Assembly: GCF_025938155.1 (NCBI RefSeq)
Contig: NZ_JAPCZG010000001.1
Coordinates: 248,001 to 312,000, forward strand
DNA length: 64,000 nucleotides
Source of the DNA: Novosphingobium sp. KCTC 2891
GTDB lineage: Bacteria > Pseudomonadota > Alphaproteobacteria > Sphingomonadales > Sphingomonadaceae
Direction: 5' to 3'
Made by a program: the position numbers and the translations under genes. Shown here in pieces: positions 1 through 9,608 of the stretch (its first letter is position 1; each line of letters begins with the position of its first letter). A model generated the notes under the pieces. It was not told the origin of the DNA. It saw only the letters and a list, made by a program, of their open reading frames with translations, and made no database searches.

Positions 1-1664
1 TCGGCATCGACCACGCCGACGAGAGTGAGATCGGGAAAGTGGAAACCCTTGGTCACGAGCTGCGTGCCCACGATCACGTCGATCGCCTTGGCGCTGGCCT
101 GCTCGACGAATTCGGCGGCCTTGGCGGGGCTTGTCAGCGTGTCCGAAGTGACCACCGCAACCCGCGCTTCCGGCAGGATTTCCGCGACCTCGTCGGCGAT
201 GCGTTCCACGCCGGGACCGCAGGCGACCATGCAGTCCGGCTCGCCGCATTCGGGGCACTTGTCGGGCGGGGGCACTTCGTGGCCGCAGTGGTGGCAGGCG
301 AGGCGGCGCGACAGGCGGTGTTCGACCAGCCAGGCGGAGCAGTTGGGGCACTGGAAGCGGTAGCCGCAGGTGCGGCACAAGGTGAGCGGGGCATAGCCGC
401 GCCGGTTCAGGAAAAGCAGGCTTTGCTCGCCCCTTGCGAGGCGTTCCTCCAACGCCTTGACCAGCGGCGGGGACAGCCAGCGACCGCGCGCGGGTTGCTG
501 TTCGCGCAGGTCGATGACCTCGATGTCGGGCAGGGTGGCGCCGCCGAAACGGTCGGGCAGGATCAGCCGTTCGTAGCGTCCGCTTTCTGCCATCTGGAGG
601 CTTTCGAGCGCCGGGGTGGCGCTGGCGAGCACCACCGGAACTTTCTCGAAATGGGCGCGCATCACCGCCACGTCGCGGGCGTTGTAGCGCACGCCGTCGT
701 CCTGCTTGAACGAGATCTCGTGCGCTTCGTCGACCACGATCAGGCCCAGCCGGGCGAACGGCAGGAACAGCGCCGAGCGGGCACCTACGACCACCCGGGC
801 GTCACCGAACGCCACCTGCCGCCACGCGCGGCGGCGTTCGGACGACTTGAGCGAGGAGTGCCACGTCACCGGCGTCACGCCGAAGCGCGCCTCGAACCGC
901 TTGAGGAACGATTCGGTCAGTGCGATCTCGGGCAGCAGCACCAGCACCTGCTGGCCGGCTTCCAGCGCAGCGGCGAGCGCTTCGAAATAAGTTTCGGTCT
1001 TGCCCGATCCGGTCACGCCGTCGAGCAGGAAGGGGCGGAATTCGTGCGCCCGGACCGCTTCGACCATCCGTGCGGCGGCCGCCGCCTGTCCTTCGGACAG
1101 TTCCGGTTCGGCATGGCGGGGATCGGGCTGGGGATAGGGGCGGTCGCTGTCGACCAGCACCGCTTCGAGCATCCCGGCATTGACCATGCCGCGCAGCACC
1201 GCTTCGGAAACGCCCGCGATTTCAGCCAGTTCGCGCACGGTGCCTTGCTGGTCGTGCAGAAGGTCGAGCGCCTGAAGGCGCTGCGGGGTGAGGCGGGCGG
1301 GTTCCTCTCCGGTGAGACGGTATTCGGTAACGGTGCCGCCGCCGCGCAGCGCGGCGTTGCTCGACAGCGCCATGCGCGCCACCGCCGCCAGCGGGGCGAG
1401 GTAGTAATCGGCGCACCATTCGATCAGCCGGCGCAGCGGTGCGCGCAGCGGCGGCACCGGCAGCACCGAAAGCAGCGGGCGCAGCTTGCTGTCAGGAACC
1501 TCGGTTCCCGGTAGCCGTTCCGCCTCCCATACCACGCCGACGATCTGCCGCGGCCCCAGCGGCGCGACGACGACGCTGCCCGGTTCGACCGCCATGCCTT
1601 CTGGCACGCGGTAATCCAGCGGCCCGAGGGCGGCGTTGAAGACGAGGCATCGGACGCGGTTCAT
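1..1664 (-). CDS. priA: Primosomal protein N' (replication restart helicase PriA), C-terminus cut by window edge
   Basis: PriA is a 3'-5' superfamily 2 DNA helicase that recognises stalled or repaired forks and reloads the replisome. The frame starts at an ATG at 1664 and runs leftward off the window, so about 554 residues are visible. Walker A GVTGSGKT lies at residues 216-223, followed by the DEAH box VVDEAHEISFK. Near the left edge are paired cysteines (CRTCG, CPNCS, CHHCG, CPECG), the zinc-binding insertion typical of PriA. The N-terminal part before the helicase core fits the DNA-binding domain. The last helicase motifs lie outside the window. It is divergent from the lipoprotein gene at 1742, leaving a short shared upstream region. 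Identification is firm. Confidence 0.95.
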   Translation of the reverse strand, partial: MNRVRCLVFNAALGPLDYRVPEGMAVEPGSVVVAPLGPRQIVGVVWEAERLPGTEVPDSKLRPLLSVLPVPPLRAPLRRLIEWCADYYLAPLAAVARMALSSNAALRGGGTVTEYRLTGEEPARLTPQRLQALDLLHDQQGTVRELAEIAGVSEAVLRGMVNAGMLEAVLVDSDRPYPQPDPRHAEPELSEGQAAAAARMVEAVRAHEFRPFLLDGVTGSGKTETYFEALAAALEAGQQVLVLLPEIALTESFLKRFEARFGVTPVTWHSSLKSSERRRAWRQVAFGDARVVVGARSALFLPFARLGLIVVDEAHEISFKQDDGVRYNARDVAVMRAHFEKVPVVLASATPALESLQMAESGRYERLILPDRFGGATLPDIEVIDLREQQPARGRWLSPPLVKALEERLARGEQSLLFLNRRGYAPLTLCRTCGYRFQCPNCSAWLVEHRLSRRLACHHCGHEVPPPDKCPECGEPDCMVACGPGVERIADEVAEILPEARVAVVTSDTLTSPAKAAEFVEQASAKAIDVIVGTQLVTKGFHFPDLTLVGVVDA

Positions 1665-1741
1665 GTTGGGGCATCCATATGGAGGCCATCGCCGCCGCGC
1701 GAAACCCGGCGGCCAAGGAAAAGTCGAGGAGAACAGGACCC

Positions 1742-2434
1742 ATGCCCCTTTCCACCCCATCTCTCTTGTCGCGCCGGACCCTGATGCTGGGCGGCACGGC
1801 GACCGTCGGCGTGGCCGCGCTGGGCCTTGCCGGCTGCGCGACTTATGGCGGGTTCAGCCTGGTCGAGGCGGTGCGGCGCCTGCTCCAGCTTTCGGCCAAC
1901 CGCGCGTTCGACCGGCTGCTGGCGCCCGGCGGCTTCTGGGACGACCAGTTCGCCCGGCTGTCGCTGCCCGAACAGTTCGGTCGGCGTGGCGGCGTGCTGG
2001 AACAGATCCTGACCGGCCCGCTGTTCAAGGAACGGCTGGCGCGCGCCTTCAACGACATGGCCGGCCGAGCCGCCTATCGCGCGGCACCTGCCGTGACCGA
2101 GGCGGTGCGCGGCATGGGTATCCGCAACGCGCTGGCGCTGATCAACGGCCGCCCGGACGAGGCGACGACTTATCTGCGCGGCGAAATGTCGGGCCGGCTG
2201 ATCGACATCATGCTGCCCGAATTCGGCGATGCGCTGCGCATGACCAACGATCCGCTGATCGGGCAGGCGCTGTCCGCGCTGGCGGGCGTGGACGTGGGCG
2301 CGATCGCCAACAACCTTGCGGCGGAAGCGGACGACGCGATCTGGAAGTCGATCGGGCGCGAGGAAGCCGAGATCCGGCGCAACCCGCGCGGCACCGGCGA
2401 TCCGGTGCTGGAGCGGGCGTTCGGCGGGCTCTGA
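1742..2434 (+). CDS. DUF4197 family lipoprotein
   Basis: About 230 residues. I chose the ATG at 1742 over an in-frame ATG at 1679 because an AGGAG sits about 10 bases before it and the product then opens with an export signal. That signal has SRRTLMLGG, a short hydrophobic stretch and the lipobox LAGC, so it should be a lipoprotein, possibly Tat-exported because of the two arginines. The rest is helical and matches DUF4197 proteins in length and features such as GLFKERL-like and NDPLIGQAL segments. DUF4197 has no known biochemical role. It is divergent from priA and is followed by fsa after a gap that holds a strong hairpin. Confidence 0.8.
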   Translation: MPLSTPSLLSRRTLMLGGTATVGVAALGLAGCATYGGFSLVEAVRRLLQLSANRAFDRLLAPGGFWDDQFARLSLPEQFGRRGGVLEQILTGPLFKERLARAFNDMAGRAAYRAAPAVTEAVRGMGIRNALALINGRPDEATTYLRGEMSGRLIDIMLPEFGDALRMTNDPLIGQALSALAGVDVGAIANNLAAEADDAIWKSIGREEAEIRRNPRGTGDPVLERAFGGL

Positions 2435-2480
2435 TGCCGGCATAACCCTTTCGTGGCGTTTCCAAGCGCGCGACGCGCCG

Positions 2481-2512
2481 CTATGGGCGGGGAATCATTT
2501 TCCCGCCCATAG
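2481..2512 (+). promoter_or_regulatory. Perfect 11-bp inverted repeat in the leader of fsa
   Basis: CTATGGGCGGG at 2481-2491 is matched by CCCGCCCATAG at 2502-2512 around a 10-base A/T-rich loop. It ends 14 bases before the fsa ATG and has no T-run, so a leader hairpin or operator fits better than a factor-independent terminator. Function is inferred. Confidence 0.5.
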
Positions 2513-2526
2513 CAGGACGCGCTCCT

Positions 2527-3180
2527 ATGAAGTTCTTCGTCGACACCGCCGAAATCGCCGAAATCGCCGACCTCGCCGCCACCGGCCTGCTCGACGGGGT
2601 GACCACCAATCCCTCGCTGATCGCCAAGTCGGGTCGTGATTTCATCGAGGTGACCAAGGAAATCTGCGGCCTGACCGATGGCCCGGTTTCGGCCGAAGTC
2701 GTCGCGCTCGACCACGAAGGCATGATGCGCGAGGCCGAAATCCTGCGCAAGATCGCCGACAACGTGTGCATCAAGGTGCCGCTGACGATCGACGGCCTGA
2801 AGACCTGCAAGGCGCTGACCGGCGACGGTTCGATGGTCAACGTCACGCTGTGCTTCTCGGCCAACCAGGCGCTGCTCGCGGCCAAGGCCGGCGCGACGTT
2901 CGTTTCGCCCTTCGTGGGCCGTCATGACGACAACGGCTTCGACGGCATGGACCTGATCCGCGACATCCGCCTGATCTATGACAACTATGCCTTCGGCACG
3001 GAAATCCTCGTCGCCTCGATCCGCCACGGCGTGCACATCCTGGAAAGCGCCAAGATCGGCGCCGACGTGATCACGGCCCCGCCGGCGGTGATCAAGGGCC
3101 TGTTCAAGCACGTGCTGACCGACAAGGGCATCGAAGGTTTCCTTGCCGACTGGGCCAAGACCGGCCAATCCATCGGCTGA
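2527..3180 (+). CDS. fsa: Fructose-6-phosphate aldolase / small transaldolase-like protein
   Basis: 217 residues, the length of the short transaldolase subfamily (FSA/TalC). These TIM-barrel enzymes form a Schiff base to cleave fructose 6-phosphate or transfer dihydroxyacetone units. The N-terminus [10 protein letters not shown], the motif GVTTNPSL and the lysine in CIKVPLT (Lys83, the expected Schiff-base residue) are all present, and SPFVGR near residue 130 is typical of the fold. Whether it acts as an aldolase or a transaldolase cannot be settled from sequence. It appears to be a single gene: upstream is the DUF4197 gene, and downstream a palindromic repeat separates it from cobT. Confidence 0.92.
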   Translation: MKFFVDTAEIAEIADLAATGLLDGVTTNPSLIAKSGRDFIEVTKEICGLTDGPVSAEVVALDHEGMMREAEILRKIADNVCIKVPLTIDGLKTCKALTGDGSMVNVTLCFSANQALLAAKAGATFVSPFVGRHDDNGFDGMDLIRDIRLIYDNYAFGTEILVASIRHGVHILESAKIGADVITAPPAVIKGLFKHVLTDKGIEGFLADWAKTGQSIG

Positions 3181-3214
3181 GCGGGCCGCATTTCCGCCCA
3201 GGCGGGCCTGCAAG

Positions 3215-3283
3215 GCGTGATTTTTTGCGTTCCGGTGCTCACGTACTTTGAGTACGCTGCACTCCGGACCTCGGAAATCACGC
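3215..3283. repeat. Nested palindromic intergenic element
   Basis: An outer arm GCGTGATTT (3215-3223) pairs with AAATCACGC (3275-3283). Inside lie CCGG arms (3232-3235 and 3264-3267), GTGC/GCAC arms, and a hairpin tip CGTACT-TTG-AGTACG (3242-3256). The whole could fold into one long cruciform or RNA hairpin after fsa. It has the look of a dispersed palindromic repeat that doubles as a terminator. I saw no second copy in this window. Confidence 0.6.
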
Positions 3284-3346
3284 TTTTCGGCTCCACCTGA
3301 AAGAAACTGCGACCCACTCAGGGCCGCCACGCGAACGGCTTTTTGA

Positions 3347-5164
3347 ATGCGCGACGAATCTCCTCTCGACCAGTTCCGGGCCGTTCTTGCAGGGACGGCG
3401 CGTGCCCTTGCCGACGAGCCGGAAATCGAGGTGGCGTGGACCGCCGACGCGGCGAGCCAGTCGGGCGGCAATATGCGCGTGCCGATGCCGGGGCGGACGC
3501 TGCCGGCGGCCCAGGTGGCCGAGGCGCGCGGCTTTGCCGATTCGATGGCGCTGCGGCTGCGGCTGCATAACGAGGCGGTTCATCGTGCCGGCGCTCCGGC
3601 CGAGGCGATGGCCCGCGCGGTCTACGACGCGGTCGAGCAGGTGCGCTACGAAGCGCTCGGGTCGGAAGATTACGCGGGGATTCGCGGCAACCTGGATGCC
3701 GCGACCGAGCAGCGCGTGGCATCGGACCCGATCGTGCGCGCGAGCAGGCCCGAAGACGTTCCGCTTCCCACCGCGCTGGCACTGCTCCTGCGCGAGAAGC
3801 TGACCGGCCAGCCGGTGCCCGAGGCGGCGCGGCTTGGCACCGCGATGGTGCGCGGCTGGATCGAGGACCGCGCGGGCGAAGACTTCGACGCGCTGGCCCA
3901 TTCGCTGGAGGACCAGAAGGCGTTCCAGAAGCTGGCGCTCGACATGCTTGGTCATCTCGAACTCACGCAGGTGAACGAGAACGACCAGCCCGAGACCGAC
4001 GAGGACGAAGGCGAGGACCAGGAAGAAGAGGGCGAGGACGAGCCGGACGCCAGCGAGGACAGCGCCGAGCAGCAGCCGAGCGAGGCCGCGGGCGAGCCCT
4101 CCGAAGGCGACGAGGACAGCGAGACCGATCAGGAGATCGACAACGCTGACGATGCCGACGACGCCGACATGGCCGACGACGGCGAGGAAGGAATGCTGCC
4201 GACCCGGCCCAACCGGGCGTGGACCGACATCCCCGACAGCTTCGACTACAAGGCTTACACCGAGCAGTTCGACGAGATCATCGCGGCCACCGACCTGTGC
4301 GACGAGGAGGAGCTGACCCGGCTTCGCGCCTATCTCGACACGCAGCTCAAGGGCTTGCAGGGCATCGTCACCAAGCTGGCGAATCGTTTGCAGCGGCGGC
4401 TGATGGCGCAGCAGAACCGTTCGTGGGACTTCGACCAGGACGAGGGCCTGCTCGATGCCGCGCGGCTGGCGCGCGTGGTGATCTCGCCGGGGCAGTCGCT
4501 CTCCTACAAGATCGAGCGCGATGTGGAGTTCAAGGACACCGTCGTTACCCTGCTGATCGACAATTCGGGTTCCATGCGCGGGCGGCCGATTTCGATCGCC
4601 GCGATCAGCGCCGACATCATGGCGCGCACGCTGGAGCGCTGCGGGGTCAAGACCGAGATCCTGGGCTTCACCACCCGCGCGTGGAAGGGCGGGCAGAGCC
4701 GCGAGCAGTGGCTGGCCAGCGGCAAGCCCGCGCAGCCCGGCCGTCTCAACGACCTGCGCCACATCGTCTACAAGAAGGCGGACGAGCCTTGGCGCCGGGC
4801 GCGCAAGAACCTCGGCCTGATGATGCGCGAGGGGCTGCTCAAGGAAAACATCGACGGCGAGGCGCTGCTGTGGGCGCACGCGCGCCTGCTGGCGCGGGCC
4901 GAGGATCGCCGCATCCTGATGGTCATTTCCGACGGCGCGCCGGTGGACGATTCGACGCTCAGCGTGAACAGCGCGGGCTACCTGGAACAGCACCTGCGCA
5001 AGGTGATCGACTGGATCGAGAAGCAATCTCCGGTACAGCTGGTGGCCATCGGCATCGGGCACGACGTAACGCGCTATTACCGCCGCGCGGTGACGATCAT
5101 GGACGTGGAGCAACTGGGCGGAACCATGGTGGAGCAGCTGGCGGGCCTGTTCGAGGACGAATAG
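3347..5164 (+). CDS. cobT: Cobaltochelatase subunit CobT (aerobic cobalamin pathway)
   Basis: 605 residues, the usual size for CobT. With CobS (AAA+ ATPase) and CobN it inserts cobalt into hydrogenobyrinic acid a,c-diamide in aerobic B12 synthesis. The protein has an N-terminal helical region and a very acidic linker at about residues 210-290. The C-terminal von Willebrand A domain carries the metal-binding site DNSGS beginning at Asp405. A final [15 protein letters not shown] segment is typical of the family. cobS is often adjacent in related genomes but is not seen next to it here. The next gene, a nitroreductase, starts 39 bases downstream. Confidence 0.93.
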   Translation: MRDESPLDQFRAVLAGTARALADEPEIEVAWTADAASQSGGNMRVPMPGRTLPAAQVAEARGFADSMALRLRLHNEAVHRAGAPAEAMARAVYDAVEQVRYEALGSEDYAGIRGNLDAATEQRVASDPIVRASRPEDVPLPTALALLLREKLTGQPVPEAARLGTAMVRGWIEDRAGEDFDALAHSLEDQKAFQKLALDMLGHLELTQVNENDQPETDEDEGEDQEEEGEDEPDASEDSAEQQPSEAAGEPSEGDEDSETDQEIDNADDADDADMADDGEEGMLPTRPNRAWTDIPDSFDYKAYTEQFDEIIAATDLCDEEELTRLRAYLDTQLKGLQGIVTKLANRLQRRLMAQQNRSWDFDQDEGLLDAARLARVVISPGQSLSYKIERDVEFKDTVVTLLIDNSGSMRGRPISIAAISADIMARTLERCGVKTEILGFTTRAWKGGQSREQWLASGKPAQPGRLNDLRHIVYKKADEPWRRARKNLGLMMREGLLKENIDGEALLWAHARLLARAEDRRILMVISDGAPVDDSTLSVNSAGYLEQHLRKVIDWIEKQSPVQLVAIGIGHDVTRYYRRAVTIMDVEQLGGTMVEQLAGLFEDE

Positions 5165-5203
5165 GCTTGACCCGGCGTTTTTAACCGACCAATTAACTGC
5201 GCC

Positions 5204-5902
5204 ATGACCATGCTCGCCGAACCCACCGTCGCCGCTTCTTCAAGCGTTTCCGAAGCCGTCCTGTCGCGCCGTTCGATTCGCGCGTTCAAGGACCAGCCCG
5301 TTCCGCTGGAGGTGCTGCGCCGCGTGCTCGACAAGGCGCGCTGGGCCCCGTCGGGCTGCAACTTCCAGCCGTGGGAAGCGACCGTCATCAGCGGTGCGCC
5401 GCTGGCCGAACTTCAGCAGAAGATTCTTTCCAGCCCGCCGCAGGACCCGATCGAATACAGCTTCAGCGATCCCGAAGTGATCCCCGAGTGCAAGGCGCGC
5501 CTGCAGCAGGTGGGCGCCGCGATGTATACCGCGATGGAAATCGGCCGGGGCGACAAGGACGCGCGCATGGAGTTCATGCGCCAGAACGCGACCTCGTTCG
5601 GCGCGCCGGCGGTGCTGATGTGCTATTTCGACCGCCGCAACGGCCCGCCCCAGTGGTCGGACGTGGGGATGTGGCTCCAGACGATCATGCTGCTGCTGCG
5701 CGAGGAAGGGCTCGACAGCTGCCCGCAGGAATTCATGTCGCTCTATGCCCGGCTCATCAAGGAGTTCATCGGCGTGTCCGATGAAACGCACATCTTCTTC
5801 TGCGGCATCGCCATCGGTTATCGCCAGGACGACGCGGCGGTGAACGGCTTCGAGCGCGAGCGCGAGCCACTGGACGGCAACGTTCGCTTCATGGGTTTCT
5901 GA
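5204..5902 (+). CDS. Nitroreductase family protein (first of a tandem pair)
   Basis: 232 residues of the FMN-dependent nitroreductase fold. Family signs are SRRSIRAFKDQPVP at the N-terminus (FMN phosphate contact), ARWAPSGCNFQPW, and the WLQTIMLLLREEGLDSCPQ segment near residue 165. Such enzymes reduce nitroaromatics, quinones or other electrophiles with NAD(P)H, but the physiological substrate cannot be read from sequence. The downstream gene at 5914 encodes a close paralogue only 11 bases away. The two are probably co-transcribed and arose by duplication. Confidence 0.88.
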   Translation: MTMLAEPTVAASSSVSEAVLSRRSIRAFKDQPVPLEVLRRVLDKARWAPSGCNFQPWEATVISGAPLAELQQKILSSPPQDPIEYSFSDPEVIPECKARLQQVGAAMYTAMEIGRGDKDARMEFMRQNATSFGAPAVLMCYFDRRNGPPQWSDVGMWLQTIMLLLREEGLDSCPQEFMSLYARLIKEFIGVSDETHIFFCGIAIGYRQDDAAVNGFEREREPLDGNVRFMGF

Positions 5903-5913
5903 GGGAAGCGGCG

Positions 5914-6591
5914 ATGACGATGGACGTTTCCGAAGCGGTTGCCAGCCGCCGTTCGATCCGCAAGTTCCTGCCCGATGCGGTGGACCAGGCGGTGCTGGCG
6001 CGCGTGCTGGAGAAGGCGCAGCGTGCGCCATCGGGCGGCAATACCCAGCCGTGGAACGCGCTGGTCGTGACCGGCGAACCGCTGGCGCGCATCCTGGCGG
6101 AAACGGCCAAGGTCATCCCCGAAGGTTCGGCCGCGCACGCGCCCGAATACCAGATCTATCCGCCCGAGCTGGACGGCGCCTATGCCGAGCGCCGCTTTGG
6201 CGTGGGCGAGGCGATGTATGCCGCCCTGCAAATCCCGCGCGAGGACAAGCGTGGCCGGTTGACGCAGTTCATGGCCAACTTCCGCTGCTTCGACGCGCCG
6301 GTGCTGATGCTGGTGCACACGCCGCGCTACATGGGACCGCCGCAGTGGGCCGACATCGGGATGTGGCTCCAGACGGTGATGCTTCTGCTGCGCGAGGAGG
6401 GCCTGGATTCCTGCGCGCAGGAGGCCTGGGCGATCTACCAGAAGCAGATCCGCGCCTGCGTCGACATTCCGGAGGACCACGTGTTCTTCTGCGGCCTGTC
6501 GATCGGCAAGCGCGATCCGGATGCGCCGATCAACGGCTTTCCCGTCGCGCGCGCGCCTCTTTCCGAAGCGGTGCGTTTCGCAGGGTTCTGA
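5914..6591 (+). CDS. Nitroreductase family protein (second of a tandem pair)
   Basis: 225 residues, clearly paralogous to the preceding gene. It shares SRRSIRKFLPD, AQRAPSGGNTQPW, GPPQWADIGMWLQTVMLLLREEGLDSC and FFCGLSIGK. An FMN-binding homodimer is expected. The differences from its neighbour cluster in the middle helices that usually form the substrate pocket, so distinct substrates are plausible (inference). It begins 11 bases after the first copy, with GGGAAGCGG as a likely ribosome site. 168 bases follow before the cyclase gene, and I see no clear signal there. Confidence 0.88.
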   Translation: MTMDVSEAVASRRSIRKFLPDAVDQAVLARVLEKAQRAPSGGNTQPWNALVVTGEPLARILAETAKVIPEGSAAHAPEYQIYPPELDGAYAERRFGVGEAMYAALQIPREDKRGRLTQFMANFRCFDAPVLMLVHTPRYMGPPQWADIGMWLQTVMLLLREEGLDSCAQEAWAIYQKQIRACVDIPEDHVFFCGLSIGKRDPDAPINGFPVARAPLSEAVRFAGF

Positions 6592-6759
6592 AACCCGTCG
6601 TCAACGCCTGATCTCCAGATTTTCCTTGTTCCTGCGGCGTTTGGCGGAGCCAATTTGTCTTGGCTTGCCTCGCGGTAGTGACGCAGCGCATAACCGGCGG
6701 CGGGACCGCGGGGCAGAAGCGGCACGGGTGCGTGGCGCCCGGCAGGGGGAAATGGGGTC

Positions 6760-8796
6760 ATGCCGGATACGGGTGAGCAGACGCGCGCGGAACTGGGCCA
6801 GCGGCTGAAAAGCGGACTGACGCAGCTCGGGCCGCAACGCGTGGCGATCATGGTGCTGCTGCTGATCGTGGCGGCTGTGGTGGCGGCGGGAAGCTGGCGC
6901 GTGCCGCTGCTGCGCGATGCCGAAGCGGCGCTCTACGATCTGCGCGCGGCGACGCTTTCGCCCACGGCAGACCCCGACAGCCGCGTGACGCTGGTGGTCT
7001 ACACTCCCGATACCAACCGCAAGACCGGGCAGATTTCCCCGGTCGATCGCACGATCATGGCGCAGGCGCTGGCGCAGATCGATCGCATGGGCGCGAAGGC
7101 GGTGGGCATCGACGTGCTGATGGACAGCCCGCAGCCCGACGATCCGGTGCTGCACGCCGTGCTCAAGGGGATGCGGATTCCCGTGTTCCTGGCGTTCACC
7201 ACCAACAAGGCCAGCCCCGAGAACATTACCTGGGAGCAGGAGCAGGACCTGCGCCAGACCATTGCGGCGGTGCGCGGGCCGACGGTGCAGCCGGCGAGCA
7301 TCCTGCTCGACAACGATGGTGACAACGTGGCGCGGCGCTGGCCTGCGCGAAAGCCGGGGATGCCCCCGCTGCTGGCGCTGGCGATGACGCAGGGGACGCC
7401 CGATGCGGCACCTGCCTTCGCGCACTATACCGGGCCGATCCGCTTCCGGCGCCCGGCCGCGAGCGACCGTCCGGTGTTCGACGAGCTGCCGATCGATTTC
7501 CTTGCCGATCCCGAAACCGCCGCTTTTGCCGAAGCGCAGATCCGCGGCCGCTATGTGCTGATCGGCGCGCACTTTTCGGACTTCGACAAGTTCGACACGC
7601 CGTTCACGCGCACCAACACCCGGATCATGGGCGAGACGCAGACCATCGGCGTGGCGATCCACGCGGCGATGCTGGCGCAGCTGCTCGACCATGCGTTGCC
7701 CGCCAAGGTGCCGCTGTGGGGCAAGATCGCGGCGGCGCTGGTGGCGGTGGGGCTGGGCGCGCTGACCGCGCTGGCGGGGTTCCGCACGTGGGTGCTGGCA
7801 CTGGGCGTATTGGTGCAGATCGCCGCGCTGTTCGCCTTTCCGTTCCTCTTGCAGAAAACAGGGTTCGACACACTCGACGTGCCGGCGCTCGGCTGGATGG
7901 TCGGCTGGCTGCTGGGTTATCTCGCGGTCAGTTCGGCACTGCGTGCGCTGAACGCCGCGCAGCGCGAGTTCGCGCAAGGCGCGCTGGGCAAATACCTGCC
8001 GCGCTCGGTCGCCAACGAGATCATGCGCAATCCCGAGCGGCTTTCCCTGCACGGAGAGAAGCGCGAGATCTTCTGCCTGTTCAGCGACCTGGAGGGCTTT
8101 ACCAAGCTGACCCACGCGGTCGAGCCGGAAATGATCGCGCGCCTGCTCAATGACTACCTCGACCGGCTTTCGGGGGTGGTGCTGCAATATGGCGGCACGC
8201 TGGACAAGTTCGTGGGTGACGCGGTGGTGGCGTTCTGGGGCGCGCCGATCGCCAAGCCCGACGACGGCGAGCGCGCGGTGCGCGCGGCGGTGGCGATGTA
8301 CGAGGCGGGCGAGGATTTCCGCCGCAACGTGCCCGAAGGCGTGCCGCCGATCGGCCGCACCCGCGTGGGGCTGCACTATGGCGATGCGATCGTGGGCAAT
8401 TTCGGCGGCGAAGGGCGCATCCAGTATACCGCGCTGGGCGATGCGATGAACACCGCCGCGCGGCTGGAAGGCGCGAACAAGCCGCTGGACACAACGGTGC
8501 TGGTCAGCCGCGAGGCGATGGAGCGTTCCGGGCTGGATTGGTTCCGGCCGATGGGCACTGTCACGCTGCGCGGCCGCGCGACGCCGGTGGCGGTGTTCGA
8601 GCCGGTGCCCGAGAGCGATCCGCGTTCACGCACGCTGGCGGCAGACCTGATTGAAGCGCATAATTCGGCCGACGCGGCCCGGGTGCGCGCCGTCACAGAA
8701 CGAATCGCTGTGTCTGGTATCGATGATCCCGCGCTGGCGAACCTGGTCCAGAGATTGCAGAACACGCATGAAGGAGAGAGCTATGTCCTCGGTTGA
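6760..8796 (+). CDS. Adenylate/guanylate cyclase with extracytoplasmic CHASE2 sensor
   Basis: 678 residues. Membrane segment about 28-45, then a large CHASE2 domain facing the periplasm (about 46-305), then three membrane helices (about 315-390), then a class III cyclase domain (about 430-620). The two metal-binding aspartates are visible: Asp443 in FSDLEGF and Asp487 in FVGDAVVAFW. The lysine in LDKFVGD favours ATP over GTP, so cAMP is the likely product. CHASE2 ligands are unknown. The 3' end overlaps the next gene by 14 bases, so an exported partner protein is translationally coupled to it. Confidence 0.9.
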   Translation: MPDTGEQTRAELGQRLKSGLTQLGPQRVAIMVLLLIVAAVVAAGSWRVPLLRDAEAALYDLRAATLSPTADPDSRVTLVVYTPDTNRKTGQISPVDRTIMAQALAQIDRMGAKAVGIDVLMDSPQPDDPVLHAVLKGMRIPVFLAFTTNKASPENITWEQEQDLRQTIAAVRGPTVQPASILLDNDGDNVARRWPARKPGMPPLLALAMTQGTPDAAPAFAHYTGPIRFRRPAASDRPVFDELPIDFLADPETAAFAEAQIRGRYVLIGAHFSDFDKFDTPFTRTNTRIMGETQTIGVAIHAAMLAQLLDHALPAKVPLWGKIAAALVAVGLGALTALAGFRTWVLALGVLVQIAALFAFPFLLQKTGFDTLDVPALGWMVGWLLGYLAVSSALRALNAAQREFAQGALGKYLPRSVANEIMRNPERLSLHGEKREIFCLFSDLEGFTKLTHAVEPEMIARLLNDYLDRLSGVVLQYGGTLDKFVGDAVVAFWGAPIAKPDDGERAVRAAVAMYEAGEDFRRNVPEGVPPIGRTRVGLHYGDAIVGNFGGEGRIQYTALGDAMNTAARLEGANKPLDTTVLVSREAMERSGLDWFRPMGTVTLRGRATPVAVFEPVPESDPRSRTLAADLIEAHNSADAARVRAVTERIAVSGIDDPALANLVQRLQNTHEGESYVLG

Positions 8797-9559
8797 GAAC
8801 GCGAAGGTCCATGGCAAGGCGGCCCGCATGGCGGCCTGCGCCGCCGCGGCCCTGGCGCTGGCCTGGGGCGGTATCGCTGCCGCGCAGGCGGTGGTGGTCC
8901 GGTCCACCGGGCCGTCGGCCGCGCAGTATCCGATGGGCCGCAAGCTGCCGGCAACGGCCAGTGTCTCGCTGAAGGCGGGGGACCACGTGACTGTGATCGA
9001 CAAGGCCGGCACCCGCGTGCTGAACGGCCCCGGCACGTTTGCGGTGACGGGCGCGGTCAACCGCGATCAGGCGGGCACGATGGCATTGGCCGGGCTTGTC
9101 GCCCGCACCGGCGGCGCGCGCGTGCGCACCGGAGCGGTGCGCGGTGCGACCAGCCCCGTCGCCACGCCGGCCGGGCCGGACAGCGTGTGGTATCTCGACG
9201 TGACCAAGGGCGGCACCTTCTGCGCGGCCGACCCGGCGCAGATCGTGCTGTGGCGACCGGACCGCACCGAGACGGGCATGGGCAAGCTGATCGGTCCCGA
9301 TGGCGCCAGCGCGGACGTGACGTGGAACGCGGGCAATGCGCTCAAGCTGTGGCCGGCCGAGGCGCTGCCGATCGTCGATGGGCAGAGCTACAGCTTCCGC
9401 AATCCGGTCGGCCGCACCCTGACGATCAAGCTCAAGGTCCTGCCGGCCGTGCCCGAGGACGCCGTGGCGGTGGCCGGCCTGCTGGCCGAGCAGGGCTGCA
9501 CTGCCCAGCTTGATGTCTTCGCCAATGCGGCCAATGCCGATGGGGCGAACGGCGGATAA
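8783..9559 (+). CDS. Exported protein of unknown function coupled to the CHASE2 cyclase
   Basis: 258 residues. The start at 8783 is supported by AAGGAGAG about 5 bases upstream, and it lies inside the 3' end of the cyclase gene. The N-terminus has a hydrophobic signal segment (AACAAAALALAWGGIAAAQA), so the protein should be periplasmic. The mature part has short repeated beta-rich segments (KAGDHVTVIDKAG) like the FecR-type partners found beside CHASE2 cyclases, then a C-terminal part with two widely spaced cysteines. I cannot assign a function. The context suggests it supplies or modulates the signal seen by the CHASE2 domain (inference). Confidence 0.7.
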   Translation: MSSVENAKVHGKAARMAACAAAALALAWGGIAAAQAVVVRSTGPSAAQYPMGRKLPATASVSLKAGDHVTVIDKAGTRVLNGPGTFAVTGAVNRDQAGTMALAGLVARTGGARVRTGAVRGATSPVATPAGPDSVWYLDVTKGGTFCAADPAQIVLWRPDRTETGMGKLIGPDGASADVTWNAGNALKLWPAEALPIVDGQSYSFRNPVGRTLTIKLKVLPAVPEDAVAVAGLLAEQGCTAQLDVFANAANADGANGG

Positions 9560-9608
9560 GCGGCGCACGACTTGACCGGGGCGGGCGGCACAGGGCAAGG
9601 CCCGCCTC

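Noticed and set aside
3278..5113. Long antisense frame over cobT
   Set aside because: The sense frame is a full CobT with a MIDAS site. The antisense translation is low-complexity and lacks domains.
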